DNA of 64,000 nt from Chitinophaga filiformis (GCF_023100805.1 NZ_CP095855.1:4815001-4879000), one strand, 5' to 3'. Counted from the stretch's first letter, positions 41,211-50,292 are shown. Program-made: numbers and translations. Notes: a model not told the origin generated them from the sequence alone.

Positions 41211-41828
41211 ATGGACATGACAATCAGCATCGCGATTATTATCATTACCTGTATCATTTCGATCACTTCGTTTAATAACGAAAAGCGGATAGATGACCTG
41301 AGCATGTGGCCATCTATGGTAAAAGAAAAGAACCAATACTACAGGTTCATCACGTCAGGGTTCGTGCATGCCGATTTTATGCACCTTGCCTTCAACATGT
41401 TCACGCTTTACTTCTTCGGGAGTTTCATTGAAAACATGTTCTTCCTGATATTTAAAGGCAAAGGATATTACCTGCTGTTTTATGCGCTGGCACTGGTACT
41501 CTCAGATATTCCCACATATATCAAACATAAGAACAATTACGGTTACCGGACCATCGGTGCGTCAGGAGCTGTTTCTGCGGTAGTATTTGCCGCTATTCTT
41601 TTCCAGCCATGGGCAAAGATCCTGGTATTCTTCATTCCCATGCCTGCTATTCTGTATGGTATAGTGTATCTCGGCTATACGATTTATATGTCCCGCCGCG
41701 GCGGCCCTACGGGAATTAATCATGATGCCCATTTGTGGGGCGCTGTATTTGGCATCCTTTTCCCACTGATATTTGAGCCAAGGATCGGTTTATTGTTTCT
41801 TGATCAGCTGATGCACGGTTACAGATAA
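41211..41828 (+). CDS. rhomboid-family intramembrane serine protease
   Basis: This 205-residue protein has six hydrophobic helices. It contains RFITSGFVHADFMHLAFNMF with the conserved HLxxN region of helix 2. The catalytic Ser is in TIGASGAVSAVVFAAILF (GASG motif), and the catalytic His is in NHDAHLWGAVFGILFPLIFE. These are the full catalytic dyad and oxyanion residues, so the protein should be active in cutting membrane proteins. Substrates are unknown. It follows rlmH in the same direction and is probably in the same transcript. Confidence 0.92.
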   Translation: MDMTISIAIIIITCIISITSFNNEKRIDDLSMWPSMVKEKNQYYRFITSGFVHADFMHLAFNMFTLYFFGSFIENMFFLIFKGKGYYLLFYALALVLSDIPTYIKHKNNYGYRTIGASGAVSAVVFAAILFQPWAKILVFFIPMPAILYGIVYLGYTIYMSRRGGPTGINHDAHLWGAVFGILFPLIFEPRIGLLFLDQLMHGYR

Positions 41829-41909
41829 CAGCTTCATCCTTTTCCGGTTTGCTTTTTGCCAGATGTATAATGGACAATTTGTCCCAATACTGCAAAACAA
41901 GCCACACGC

Positions 41910-42785
41910 ATGAAGCTAGACACAGCTAAGATCTTACAGAAAAGGAAAAAGCAGATTCTCGAATTGTGGATGAAGAACCAATTAGTGGATTTTTCTCTAC
42001 GGGAGGACCTCATGTCAAACGAAGAGCTGACCCTACAGTCAGAAGAGCTCGTAAATGTTTTATTACAAAATTTAAATAGTGATAACCTGGAGGATGTACA
42101 ATCTGCCTCCTTCGAACCACTGTATGAGGTCCTTGAGTCTATTTCCCTCTCCAGGGCCAAAATGGGTTATTCTCCACGGGAGACAGGTACTTTTGTGTTC
42201 AGCCTTAAAGATGCCTTACTCTCCGTTCTTCAGCAGGAGATTAAAAATGATCCGCTTCAGTTGCTGGAAGAAAGCCTGAAAGTGAGTAAACTGATAGACA
42301 GCCTTGGGGTGGTAACCTTCGAAACCTTCATCAAAGGAAGGGAAGAGGTCATTCTCCGGCAGACGGATGAAATAGCGGAGATCTCCACCCCTGTTATCCG
42401 CGTATGGGATGGCATTGTGGCCATGCCTATCATCGGCACACTGGACAGCGCCCGTACACAGGTGGTAATGGAAAACCTGTTACAGGAAATTGTTGCCACT
42501 TCCAGCAGCATCGCTATCCTCGATATTTCCGGCGTACCCGCCGTAGACTCTCTCGTAGCACAACACCTTATCAAAACAGTCAGCGCAACCCGGCTGATGG
42601 GCGCAGAGTGCATCATCAGCGGCATCCGCCCTGAAATAGCACAGACGGTGGTGCACCTTGGTATAGACCTTTCCGGCATTGTAACAAAAGCAACCCTCGC
42701 CAGTGCGTTAAGATATGCGTTTGCACTGATGCAGATGGAAGTAAAAAGAACAATTGTAAAAACAAAAGCGGGCATTGATGGATAA
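41910..42785 (+). CDS. rsbR: stressosome protein RsbR-like (RsbRD-type N-domain + STAS)
   Basis: This 291-residue protein has a helical N-terminal sensor domain (about 1-150, KQILELWMKNQLVDFSLRED) of the type found in RsbR paralogues, and a C-terminal STAS domain (about 165-285). The STAS part reads VAMPIIGTLDSARTQVVMEN and AILDISGVPAVDSLVAQHLI, then CIISGIRPEIAQTVVHLGID. The residue matching the second phosphorylation site of Bacillus subtilis RsbRA (T205) is Ser in VDSLVA. It is the first gene of a tight operon with rsbS, rsbT and output genes. In the stressosome, RsbR and RsbS form a large shell that releases RsbT under stress. Confidence 0.9.
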   Translation: MKLDTAKILQKRKKQILELWMKNQLVDFSLREDLMSNEELTLQSEELVNVLLQNLNSDNLEDVQSASFEPLYEVLESISLSRAKMGYSPRETGTFVFSLKDALLSVLQQEIKNDPLQLLEESLKVSKLIDSLGVVTFETFIKGREEVILRQTDEIAEISTPVIRVWDGIVAMPIIGTLDSARTQVVMENLLQEIVATSSSIAILDISGVPAVDSLVAQHLIKTVSATRLMGAECIISGIRPEIAQTVVHLGIDLSGIVTKATLASALRYAFALMQMEVKRTIVKTKAGIDG

Positions 42786-43182
42786 AATACCGATCCTCAA
42801 AATTGGGCATTTTCTCATGGTGGCGATCCAGGTGGATCTATATGACCGGCTTGCACTCAATCTGGAATCAGACCTGGTACAGGCGGTAAGTAAAACGGGC
42901 GCCAGGGGCGTATTGATAGATATATCTTCCGTTTCAATAGTAGACTCCTTTATGGGCCGGATACTGGGGAATATTGCCGGTATGAGCAAAATACTGGATG
43001 CAGAGACAGTGATAGTGGGCATGCAGCCTGCTGTTGCTATTACTTTAGTTGAACTCGGTTTGCCCTTGAAAGGTGTGCAAACAGCGCTGAATGTCGAAAA
43101 AGGAATGGAGCTCCTCCAGAAAAAAATTCACATCACAGAAACAGAAGAAGAAGCTATAGACGATGATAGTACTCTCCAGTGA
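42778..43182 (+). CDS. rsbS: stressosome scaffold protein RsbS-like (STAS domain)
   Basis: This 134-residue protein is a single STAS domain. It starts MDKIPILKIGHFLMVAIQVD and contains IDISSVSIVDSFMGRILGNI, in which the Ser of VDS matches Ser59, the phosphorylated residue of B. subtilis RsbS. It ends with VGMQPAVAITLVELGLPLKG plus an acidic tail. I used the ATG at 42778, which overlaps the end of rsbR by eight bases and suggests translational coupling. Its role is to hold RsbT until phosphorylated by it. Confidence 0.92.
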   Translation: MDKIPILKIGHFLMVAIQVDLYDRLALNLESDLVQAVSKTGARGVLIDISSVSIVDSFMGRILGNIAGMSKILDAETVIVGMQPAVAITLVELGLPLKGVQTALNVEKGMELLQKKIHITETEEEAIDDDSTLQ

Positions 43183-43573
43183 TAATATCCGTATAACGAA
43201 AGAACTGGATATGGTGCTTTTCAGGAACAGGTTGAAAGAGTTTGCTGTCAAAATAGGCATGAGCCTTGTTAATCAGACAAAACTGATCACTGCTGCCAGC
43301 GAACTTTCAAGGAATATGCTCCGTTACGCCGGAGGAGGTGCTGTCCTCATTGAAATAGTAAATGGTCAACGGCAAAATGGATTGCGCGTTACCTTTTCGG
43401 ACACAGGTCCGGGCATACCCGATATTGATAAGGCCATGAAAGACGGCTTTTCTACCGGCAAGAGCCTGGGATTGGGACTACCCGGGGCCAAACGCCTCGT
43501 GAACGATTTTGATATTAAAAGCACAGTAGGTAAAGGAACTACCATCATCATCACCAAATGGAAGAATGGGTAA
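43163..43573 (+). CDS. rsbT: stressosome switch kinase RsbT-like
   Basis: This 136-residue GHKL-type Ser/Thr kinase has the N-box ASELSRNMLRYAGGGAVLIE, the G1 box FSDTGPGIPDIDKAMKDGFS and the G2 box GKSLGLGLPGAKRLV. These match RsbT, which phosphorylates RsbR and RsbS and then leaves to activate the downstream partner. It overlaps rsbS by 20 bases and the next gene by 16 bases. In Bacillus the released RsbT activates the phosphatase RsbU; here the immediate neighbours are a PP2C fusion and a histidine kinase, so the output is probably different. Confidence 0.93.
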   Translation: MIVLSSDNIRITKELDMVLFRNRLKEFAVKIGMSLVNQTKLITAASELSRNMLRYAGGGAVLIEIVNGQRQNGLRVTFSDTGPGIPDIDKAMKDGFSTGKSLGLGLPGAKRLVNDFDIKSTVGKGTTIIITKWKNG

Positions 43574-44583
43574 CCGGACGGCATATCAGTTTTAATTTAG
43601 ATGACAGAAGCTACCTGGCCATCCTGAAACGCGAAGTGCACCGTCTTTCTATACAATGCGGACTGACGGAAAAGAAAGTAGCAGAGATCGATATTGTCGT
43701 AGCCGAAATTGGCTCCAATATCCTCAAACACGCCGGTAGCGGAGAGGTATTAGTCATGCTTTCAGATACCCCACAGCCAGCCATCGAGATAATAGCAATA
43801 GATAACGGACCAGGCATTACAGATCTCGCCAGGATGATGCAGGATGGAATATCAACTACCAAAACGCTCGGTCATGGATTAGGAGCAGTAAAACGGCTTT
43901 CAGATTTCCTGCAGATCTATTCTGTAAAGGGCTGGGGCACGATACTATTGTCAAGGTTCTTTATCAAACCCGCGGAACAATATCCTCCGAAACCGGGGCC
44001 TGAGATCAGGACCCTGCTGGTAGCAAAGCCGGGCGAGAAAGTGTGCGGCGACGATTACTATGTCAGGGCTGACACGGCCGGTGTAAGGGTGTTCCTGGGA
44101 GACGGACTGGGACATGGTATAGAAGCGAAAAAAGCTGTTGCCGCTGCGGTTTATTCCTTCCGGTATTGCATGCTCTCCGACCTAGGCGAGGTACTGCGTC
44201 AGATACATGATGATGTGAAACGCACCCGTGGCCTGGTAGGCACTGCAGCTGTGTACAGTCATAAGACCCTGACATGGAAGATCTGTGGTATAGGGAACAT
44301 ACATACGCGTATGCTGACAGCTGCCGCAGCCAGGACTCATCTTCCATACAATGGGATCATCGGGCATAACATCCCCCGTACTATTAATGAGCAGGAAGTA
44401 GTACATGAACCCGGAAAGGAACAGGTACTCGTTCTATGCTCCGACGGTTTAAGAACCCGCTGGGATATGATGAAGTACCCGGCCATTTTCAGGTATGATA
44501 TGTCTGTACTGGCTGCTGCCCTCTATAAAGACAACGCGCGCAAAACGGATGATATGTCAGTAGTAATTGTTAAAGTAAAATAG
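43558..44583 (+). CDS. RsbT-like ATPase domain fused to a PP2C/SpoIIE phosphatase (RsbX-like)
   Basis: This 341-residue protein joins two parts. Residues about 10-135 form a GHKL ATPase domain with VVAEIGSNILKHAGSGEVLV (N-box), IAIDNGPGITDLARMMQDGI (G1) and KTLGHGLGAVKRLSDF (G2). Residues about 150-340 form a small PP2C phosphatase with PGEKVCGDDYYV, VFLGDGLGHGIEAKKAV, VLVLCSDGLRTRWDM and KTDDMSVVIVK, which supply the metal-binding Asp residues. In Bacillus, RsbX is a PP2C that resets RsbR and RsbS. The order here (after rsbT) supports the same resetting role, with an added kinase-like domain. It overlaps rsbT by 16 bases. Confidence 0.9.
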   Translation: MEEWVTGRHISFNLDDRSYLAILKREVHRLSIQCGLTEKKVAEIDIVVAEIGSNILKHAGSGEVLVMLSDTPQPAIEIIAIDNGPGITDLARMMQDGISTTKTLGHGLGAVKRLSDFLQIYSVKGWGTILLSRFFIKPAEQYPPKPGPEIRTLLVAKPGEKVCGDDYYVRADTAGVRVFLGDGLGHGIEAKKAVAAAVYSFRYCMLSDLGEVLRQIHDDVKRTRGLVGTAAVYSHKTLTWKICGIGNIHTRMLTAAAARTHLPYNGIIGHNIPRTINEQEVVHEPGKEQVLVLCSDGLRTRWDMMKYPAIFRYDMSVLAAALYKDNARKTDDMSVVIVKVK

Positions 44584-44585
44584 CC

Positions 44586-46202
44586 ATGCAGGAAATAACC
44601 CGGATCACCCTGGAAACTGATATGGACCTGGTGCTGGTACACAAACGTATCATGAAACTGGGAGAGCTGGCCGGACTATCGCTTGCATCGCAGACCACCT
44701 TTGCCACTGCCGTGTCTGAGGTATCAAGACATGTCATCGAGTATGGATACAATGCCGTTCTTATACTGGCTGTCAAAACCGATGTAAAGGAACCGGAACA
44801 GTATCTCATCGCAAAAGTGCTGGATGGGAATCTGAATCTTACAGAGAAGGTCAATGAGAACCTGGTGTATGCAAGGAGGCTCGTTGACAGCTTCTCACTT
44901 GAGCGTGGAGACAGGGGAATTGAAATTATGCTGGAGTACCGGGTGCCCGGTGTCCAGAAGATCAACAACGGCCGGATCCGGCAGTGGATATCGTCTTTCA
45001 ATGTGGAATTGCCGGTGTCTCCCTACGATGAGATAAAACGTAAGAACAAACAGTTACAGGAACTGGCGGAAAAATTAAAGGAAAGCGAAACACAGTACAG
45101 GGAAGTGACCAATGCCCTGCCATTGATGATATTCAGTCTCAATAACGAAGGTCAGATCATTTATGCTAATAGCTGGATGAAATCGTTTACTGGTTATGAT
45201 ATTCATCAATTGAACGAAAACAGCTGGCCCCTGGTGCTTCGTGAGAAGGTCTTCGAGAAAGCCTGGGAATACTGGCAAAGGCAACGGGGCACGAACAAGG
45301 CTATCAGGAAGGAAGTAGAGTTAAAAAATCATGCAACGCAGGAATACATCTGGCATCTGCTTTCCCTCGCGCCCATGGTCAGTGAAAGTGGAAAAACGAT
45401 GTACTGGATAGGCTCCCTGGTGGATATTCATGCGCAAAAGGTCATGGAACAGACGTTAAGGGACAACAAAGAACTGCAGGAAACAAAGCTGCTGCTGGAA
45501 GAAAAGATCCGGGAGCTGAACCGGAGCAACCAGGAACTGGAGCAGTTTGCGTACGCAGCATCGCACGACCTGCAGGAGCCATTGCGGAAGATCGTTTATT
45601 ACAGCGACTATCTGAGCAGGTATTATGCAGAGGTGATAGACGAGCGCGGTAAGCTTTATTTTGGCAATATGATGGGCGCCAGTCAGCGGATGACGCAGTT
45701 GATCCACGATCTGCTGAACTTCTCCAGGATCTACAGGGAGAACCTTCAACTGGTAAGAACTGATATGAACGTACTGGTTACAGAAGCCATGAACGACCTG
45801 GACGTAGTTATAAAAGCGAAAAGCGCACGCATAGAGGTGGCACCACTGCCGGTAATATCCGTATATCCGACGCAGATGCGCCAGTTGTTCCACAACATCC
45901 TGTCGAACGCGCTCAAGTTCTCTGACGAGCGGCGGCCACCGGAAGTCAAGGTGTATGCAATAATGGGAGAAAAACAGGTCCAATTGACAGTTGAGGATAA
46001 CGGCGTGGGGTTTGAAGAGAAATACCTGGATAAAATGTTCAGCTTATTCCAACGTTTACATTCACGTGAAAAATACGCAGGCACTGGTATAGGACTTGCC
46101 ATGTGTAAAAAGATCGCAGATCTGCACAACGGGTCCATTACCGCCAGCAGTATCCCGGGACTGGGCGCAAAGTTCGTGCTGACCTTACCATTGGTGGCAT
46201 AA
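44586..46202 (+). CDS. sensor histidine kinase with RsbT-like N-terminal domain and PAS
   Basis: This 538-residue soluble protein starts two bases after the phosphatase gene. Residues about 1-130 look like a degenerate RsbT (ITLETDMDLVLVHKRIMKLG and ATAVSEVSRHVIEYGYN, where the N-box Asn is His), without clear G boxes. A PAS domain follows (about 160-285, TNALPLMIFSLNNEGQIIYA), then a coiled coil. The HisKA box is FAYAASHDLQEPLRKIVYYS with His327. The HATPase has HNILSNALKFSDERRP, VEDNGVGFEEKYLDKMFSLF and GTGIGLAMCKKIA. It has no membrane helix. The RsbT-like part suggests the stressosome or RsbT controls kinase activity, which then signals through the receiver gene downstream. Confidence 0.92.
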   Translation: MQEITRITLETDMDLVLVHKRIMKLGELAGLSLASQTTFATAVSEVSRHVIEYGYNAVLILAVKTDVKEPEQYLIAKVLDGNLNLTEKVNENLVYARRLVDSFSLERGDRGIEIMLEYRVPGVQKINNGRIRQWISSFNVELPVSPYDEIKRKNKQLQELAEKLKESETQYREVTNALPLMIFSLNNEGQIIYANSWMKSFTGYDIHQLNENSWPLVLREKVFEKAWEYWQRQRGTNKAIRKEVELKNHATQEYIWHLLSLAPMVSESGKTMYWIGSLVDIHAQKVMEQTLRDNKELQETKLLLEEKIRELNRSNQELEQFAYAASHDLQEPLRKIVYYSDYLSRYYAEVIDERGKLYFGNMMGASQRMTQLIHDLLNFSRIYRENLQLVRTDMNVLVTEAMNDLDVVIKAKSARIEVAPLPVISVYPTQMRQLFHNILSNALKFSDERRPPEVKVYAIMGEKQVQLTVEDNGVGFEEKYLDKMFSLFQRLHSREKYAGTGIGLAMCKKIADLHNGSITASSIPGLGAKFVLTLPLVA

Positions 46203-46237
46203 GAACGTATTAGTTTTTTAATTGTAAAGAAACAGTT

Positions 46238-46690
46238 ATGGAGAATATTGTGAAGATATTATTGGCAGACGATGACCTCGAAGACAGGTTCATCATGCAG
46301 GATGCCTTTAATGCGATCAATCTGCCGGAGGTACCCCTGCTGGTAGAAGATGGAGAAAAGGTACTGGAATATCTTGCTAGCACACAGGCAAGCGCAGGTA
46401 CTATGCCTTCTCTTGTGGTGCTCGATCTGAATATGCCACGGCTCAGTGGTACGCAGACATTGCGGGAGCTGAAAAACCTGGAAGTCTACAGGGACATTCC
46501 GGTGATCATTTTCTCTTCTTCCCTCAATGTGATAGAAATGCATGAGTGTAAACAACTGGGGGCTTTGTCGTATATGGTAAAACCATTTACTTATGAAGAG
46601 TACCTTTTGTCGGCGCAGCATTTTTATGATTTCTGCCTGAAGAAGCATTCCTTCCCTGAGTTCAACAATCTCATAAACAATTTCAAGTGA
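46238..46690 (+). CDS. single-domain response regulator (receiver only)
   Basis: This 150-residue protein is a lone receiver with the acidic triad DDD (11-13), Asp63 in SLVVLDLNMPRLSGTQTLRE and Lys115 in LSYMVKPFTYEEYLLS. It resembles the Rcp1/PAS-linked receiver family. There is no DNA-binding or enzymatic output domain, so it probably passes phosphate on or binds a partner protein. It is the last gene of the stressosome operon, 35 bases after the histidine kinase. Confidence 0.93.
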   Translation: MENIVKILLADDDLEDRFIMQDAFNAINLPEVPLLVEDGEKVLEYLASTQASAGTMPSLVVLDLNMPRLSGTQTLRELKNLEVYRDIPVIIFSSSLNVIEMHECKQLGALSYMVKPFTYEEYLLSAQHFYDFCLKKHSFPEFNNLINNFK

Positions 46691-46700
46691 GAGGCCCGTT

Positions 46701-48038
46701 TTAAAGGGTCTCCCACTCTATTGTGAGAAGTTCTTTTGTCTGGTCGGTGATCTTAAACCTGTCATCTATCCGCAACCCCACTATCCACACTATCCGCTTC
46801 GCAGATTCAAGTACCCAGGTGTTCTCCTTCCGGGGAAGCGACAATTTCTGATCAATAAAAAAGCGGCTCAGCTTCTTTTTCTTCCGCATACCCAGCGGGT
46901 AAAAATAATCGCCCTGTTTCCATTTCCTGAGTATTAAGGGATATTGCAGCGCATGTTTGTCCAGGCAGGCTATATGCGCAGCCGCAGGTATAGTGGTAGT
47001 ATCCTTTCTTGCGCTGGTCTTTAGTTTGAGCAGGCCACCTGCCATGGCTACGGCGGTACGGTCTTTTTCAATCACGATGACGGGCGCCTCCTCTTCCGCC
47101 AGGGGTGTGATCAGCAACCATTGCCTGTCGCGGATAATTCGGTGTGTACCTGTCTCCACCAGTTTCCCGGAACTGCTGTCCAGCAGTTCAAGCACCTGAG
47201 GCAACTGTGCCGGCGAGCAGCCATATTGCCTGAATATTTCCCAGGCAACTGTTTGCAGGGGAACGGTCTTCTGCAGTTTCAGCACGGGTATCATGTACAT
47301 GTTCCCCTTCTGCTCCACCAGTCTTTTGATATGTGTTTCGACCGATTGTGCGTATAATATCTCCGCTTCGCGAAAACGTGTAATGCTGCCAGCGATATTG
47401 GCAACCACACCAGGATAAGCTTCCTGTATGACGGGAATCACCTTATGCCTGAAAAAATTGCGTGTATATTTGACAGTGATATTGGAGCTGTCTTCCACGA
47501 ACGCAATATGATGTTCGGTGGCGTAGGCCTGTATATCTGCTTTCTGTGCAAATAACAGGGGGCGTACAAGATGTCCCTGTTTAGGCAGGATGCCATGAAG
47601 GCCGGCAATGCCGGTACCTTTGCTAAGGTTCATCAGTACAGTCTCTGCGCTGTCCTGCATATGATGGGCCGTTACAATATAATTGCAGGCGGCTGTCACC
47701 CGGGTCTGTTCCAGCCATTCATAGCGCAGTTGCCGTGCAGCTACCTGGATGGATACACGATGCGATGCAGTATGCGCCGTTGTATCAAACCGTACCTGGT
47801 GAAACGGCACCTGCAGGCTGGCTGCCAGGTCTTCCACGAAGGCCTCATCGCGCAGGGATTCTTCTCCTCTCAGCTGAAAATTACAATGGGCAATGGAAAA
47901 ATTAAATCCCGCCGCTTTGAAAAGATGCGCCATCACTACGGAGTCCACTCCCCCACTGACGGCCAGCAGCATTGACTGGTCGCGCGTGAAGAGCCGCTCT
48001 TTGTCTATAAATGCAATAAATCCTGTCAGTAAATCCAT
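46701..48038 (-). CDS. tilS: tRNA(Ile)-lysidine synthase TilS
   Basis: This 445-residue enzyme modifies cytidine 34 of the AUA-reading tRNA-Ile to lysidine using ATP and lysine. The PP-loop motif is MLLAVSGGVDSVVMAHLFKA (about 23-42). Further conserved parts are HCNFQLRGEESLRDEAFVED, IVTAHHMQDSAETVLMNLSK and EDSSNITVKYTRNFFRHKVI. The C-terminal domain with LRKWKQGDYFYPLGMRKKKK and LSRFFIDQKL is present, so the protein is complete. It is convergent with the stressosome operon and upstream (in transcription) lies the TPR gene. Confidence 0.96.
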   Translation of the reverse strand: MDLLTGFIAFIDKERLFTRDQSMLLAVSGGVDSVVMAHLFKAAGFNFSIAHCNFQLRGEESLRDEAFVEDLAASLQVPFHQVRFDTTAHTASHRVSIQVAARQLRYEWLEQTRVTAACNYIVTAHHMQDSAETVLMNLSKGTGIAGLHGILPKQGHLVRPLLFAQKADIQAYATEHHIAFVEDSSNITVKYTRNFFRHKVIPVIQEAYPGVVANIAGSITRFREAEILYAQSVETHIKRLVEQKGNMYMIPVLKLQKTVPLQTVAWEIFRQYGCSPAQLPQVLELLDSSSGKLVETGTHRIIRDRQWLLITPLAEEEAPVIVIEKDRTAVAMAGGLLKLKTSARKDTTTIPAAAHIACLDKHALQYPLILRKWKQGDYFYPLGMRKKKKLSRFFIDQKLSLPRKENTWVLESAKRIVWIVGLRIDDRFKITDQTKELLTIEWETL

Positions 48039-48053
48039 GTACTGGTTTGATTA

Positions 48054-48362
48054 TTAAATGAGATCATCCAGTGCAGCCTGTAATTCATTATAAGCGTGCC
48101 TGTCATTTGCAGCTTTGGCCATCTCCATACCTTTTTCAAATATGGCCATGGCTTCCTGCAGAAGACCCGCCCGTTCCAGGAGGCGGCCCAGGTGATAGTA
48201 AGAACCTACATAGCCTGGCTCGTAGGCCAGTAACTCTTCAAACAGTGACCTGGCGGCGCTGTCATCGCCGATCTTGATATATTCAAGGGCCAGCGCATGC
48301 TTAAGGAAGCTGTCATTCGGGCTGTCTTTAAGAAATTCCTTTATCCTGGCTATTCTATCCAT
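48054..48362 (-). CDS. tetratricopeptide repeat protein
   Basis: This 102-residue protein consists almost entirely of TPR units. They read FLKHALALEYIKIGDDSAAR (about 19-38) and YVGSYYHLGRLLERAGLLQE followed by AMAIFEKGMEMAKAANDRHA. It lies 15 bases upstream of tilS on the same strand, and these are probably cotranscribed. TPR proteins bind other proteins; the partner is unknown. No signal peptide is present. Confidence 0.88.
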   Translation of the reverse strand: MDRIARIKEFLKDSPNDSFLKHALALEYIKIGDDSAARSLFEELLAYEPGYVGSYYHLGRLLERAGLLQEAMAIFEKGMEMAKAANDRHAYNELQAALDDLI

Positions 48363-48370
48363 TATTTAAA

Positions 48371-48378
48371 TATATTTG
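48371..48378 (+). promoter_or_regulatory. candidate -7 element of etfBA
   Basis: TATATTTG matches the Bacteroidota -7 pattern exactly and lies 35 bases before the etfB start. No clear TTTG is present at the -33 distance. Confidence 0.4.
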
Positions 48379-48413
48379 CTCATACCGCTTTAAAAAACAA
48401 AACAGTTTAGGCC

Positions 48414-49154
48414 ATGAAGATTTTAGTTTGTATCAGTAAAACTCCGGACACGACTGCAAAAATAGCTTTCACAGACAACAACACGAAATTCAATGAAGCG
48501 GGTGTACAGTTCATCATTAACCCCTACGATGAATGGTATGCCCTGGTCCGCGCTTTAGAATTGAAGGAAACCCTGGGGGCTACCGTACACCTGGTTACCG
48601 CCGGTGGTCCTGATACGGAGCCTATCATCCGCAAGGCGCTGGCTCTCGGCGGAGACGAGGCATACCGCATCAACACAGATAGCCAGGACAGTTTCTATAT
48701 CGCAACACAGATCGCGGAACATGCCCGCAAACAGGGCTATGACCTGATCTTTACAGGTAAGGAAACCATCGATTATAATGGCGCCGCCATCGGAGGTATG
48801 GTAGCTGAACTGCTGGATCTTCCCTATGTATCTATCGCAGCAAAATTCGAGCTGAATGGTACTGAAGCAACCATCAATCGCGAAATAGAGGGTGGAGAAG
48901 AGATCGTGAAGGTAACACTGCCCGTTGTTGTATCCTGCCAGAAAGGAATGGCAGAACAGCGTATTCCCGGCATGCGTGGTATCATGGCCGCCCGCACGAA
49001 ACCGCTGGCAGTGGTAGAACCTGTTGCAGCAGATGCGCTGACAAGCGTTGCCGGTTTTGAACTGCCGCCGGCAAAAGCAGGCGTAAAACTCATCAGCCCC
49101 GATAATGTGGATGAGTTGGTGAAATTACTGCATGATGAAGCAAAAGTGATCTGA
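48414..49154 (+). CDS. etfB: electron transfer flavoprotein subunit beta
   Basis: This 246-residue protein is the AMP-binding small subunit of ETF. It has MKILVCISKTPDTTAKIAFT at its start and FNEAGVQFIINPYDEWYALV. The signature region DLIFTGKETIDYNGAAIGGM lies near residue 120, and RIPGMRGIMAARTKPLAVVE near 185 matches the recognition loop region. ETF passes electrons from acyl-CoA dehydrogenases to the quinone pool. It precedes etfA by 69 bases, the usual operon order in Bacteroidota. Confidence 0.95.
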   Translation: MKILVCISKTPDTTAKIAFTDNNTKFNEAGVQFIINPYDEWYALVRALELKETLGATVHLVTAGGPDTEPIIRKALALGGDEAYRINTDSQDSFYIATQIAEHARKQGYDLIFTGKETIDYNGAAIGGMVAELLDLPYVSIAAKFELNGTEATINREIEGGEEIVKVTLPVVVSCQKGMAEQRIPGMRGIMAARTKPLAVVEPVAADALTSVAGFELPPAKAGVKLISPDNVDELVKLLHDEAKVI

Positions 49155-49223
49155 TCGCTGTATTGCTTGCAGGAACCTCTATTTTAAGCACCCTTTTTTA
49201 GTAATTAAATTCTACGTCAGAAC

Positions 49224-50189
49224 ATGTCAGTTTTAATATTCGCAGATCAGGCTCACGGTAAGATAAAAAAAGTAGCATTCGAAGCAGTACAATATGGCGC
49301 AAAAGTGGCACAGCAACTGGGCACTACAGCTACTGCACTGGTGCTGGGAACAGCGGCCAATGAAGAATTGGAGGCATTAGGCAACTATGGCGCCGGCAAA
49401 GTACTGCATGTTGCAGATGCGCGGCTGAACGAAGTGGAAGGCAGCGTATTCACAAAGATCATTGCCGATGCGGTAGCCCAGGAAGCCGCACAGGTGGTGA
49501 TATTCCCGCATAATTTTGATGGTAAGGCCGTGGCGCCGCGTGTAGCCGCCCGTCTGAAGGCCGGCTTCGTATCCGGCGCAGTTTCCCTGCCCGATACCAG
49601 CAATGGCTTTGTGGTAAAGAAAAGCGTATTTTCCGGCAAGGCATTTGCCAATGTTAATATCAACACGGCAGTGAAGGTGATCGCTGTTATGCCCAACACC
49701 TTCGCGCTGGAACCTACAGCCGCAAAAGCAGCTGTAGCAGCCTTCTCTCCTGCAATCAGCGATGCAGATTTCAGGGTGAAGGTAAGCAGTGTGCAGACAG
49801 TGAGCGGAGAAATACCGCTTACAGAAGCAGACATTGTAGTGAGTGGCGGCCGGGGCCTTAAAGGACCGGAAAACTGGGGACTGGTGGAAGATCTGGCGAA
49901 ATCGCTGGGTGCAGCCACAGCTTGCTCCCGCCCCGTGGCAGATACCGGCTGGCGCCCGCATCATGAGCACGTAGGACAAACAGGGTTAACTGTACGGCCC
50001 AATCTATATATCGCGATCGGTATTTCCGGCGCTATCCAACACCTGGCCGGGGTAAACGGCAGTAAGGTGATCGTGGTCATCAATAAAGACCCGGAAGCGC
50101 CTTTCTTTAAAGCAGCTGATTATGGTATTGTAGGGGATGCCTTTGAGGTAGTGCCCAAATTAACTGCTGCCATAAAGCAGATGAAGTAA
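49224..50189 (+). CDS. etfA: electron transfer flavoprotein subunit alpha
   Basis: This 321-residue protein is the FAD-binding large subunit of ETF. The N-terminal half has [20 protein letters not shown] and [20 protein letters not shown]. The C-terminal FAD domain is well conserved: [20 protein letters not shown], then [40 protein letters not shown] and [20 protein letters not shown]. All diagnostic residues for FAD binding are present. It works with EtfB from the gene just upstream. Confidence 0.96.
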   Translation: MSVLIFADQAHGKIKKVAFEAVQYGAKVAQQLGTTATALVLGTAANEELEALGNYGAGKVLHVADARLNEVEGSVFTKIIADAVAQEAAQVVIFPHNFDGKAVAPRVAARLKAGFVSGAVSLPDTSNGFVVKKSVFSGKAFANVNINTAVKVIAVMPNTFALEPTAAKAAVAAFSPAISDADFRVKVSSVQTVSGEIPLTEADIVVSGGRGLKGPENWGLVEDLAKSLGAATACSRPVADTGWRPHHEHVGQTGLTVRPNLYIAIGISGAIQHLAGVNGSKVIVVINKDPEAPFFKAADYGIVGDAFEVVPKLTAAIKQMK

Positions 50190-50228
50190 GTAAGCAGCCA
50201 ATGGCGCTTACTTATTATCTGTTTTTTA
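50187..50228 (+). terminator. terminator of etfBA
   Basis: AAGTAAGC and GCTTACTT form an eight-pair stem around a ten-base loop. It starts within the etfA stop codon region and is followed, seven bases later, by a run of T. Confidence 0.55.
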
Positions 50229-50292
50229 GATAAGGAATATTTTTTCTAACTTCACGTTCTTATAAAATATTCAGCGACAACGCAGGACAGAT

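Noticed and set aside
46690-46725. Possible terminator between the receiver gene and tilS
   Set aside because: The inverted repeat (GAGGCCC and GGGTCTC type) has mismatches and no T-run on either strand.
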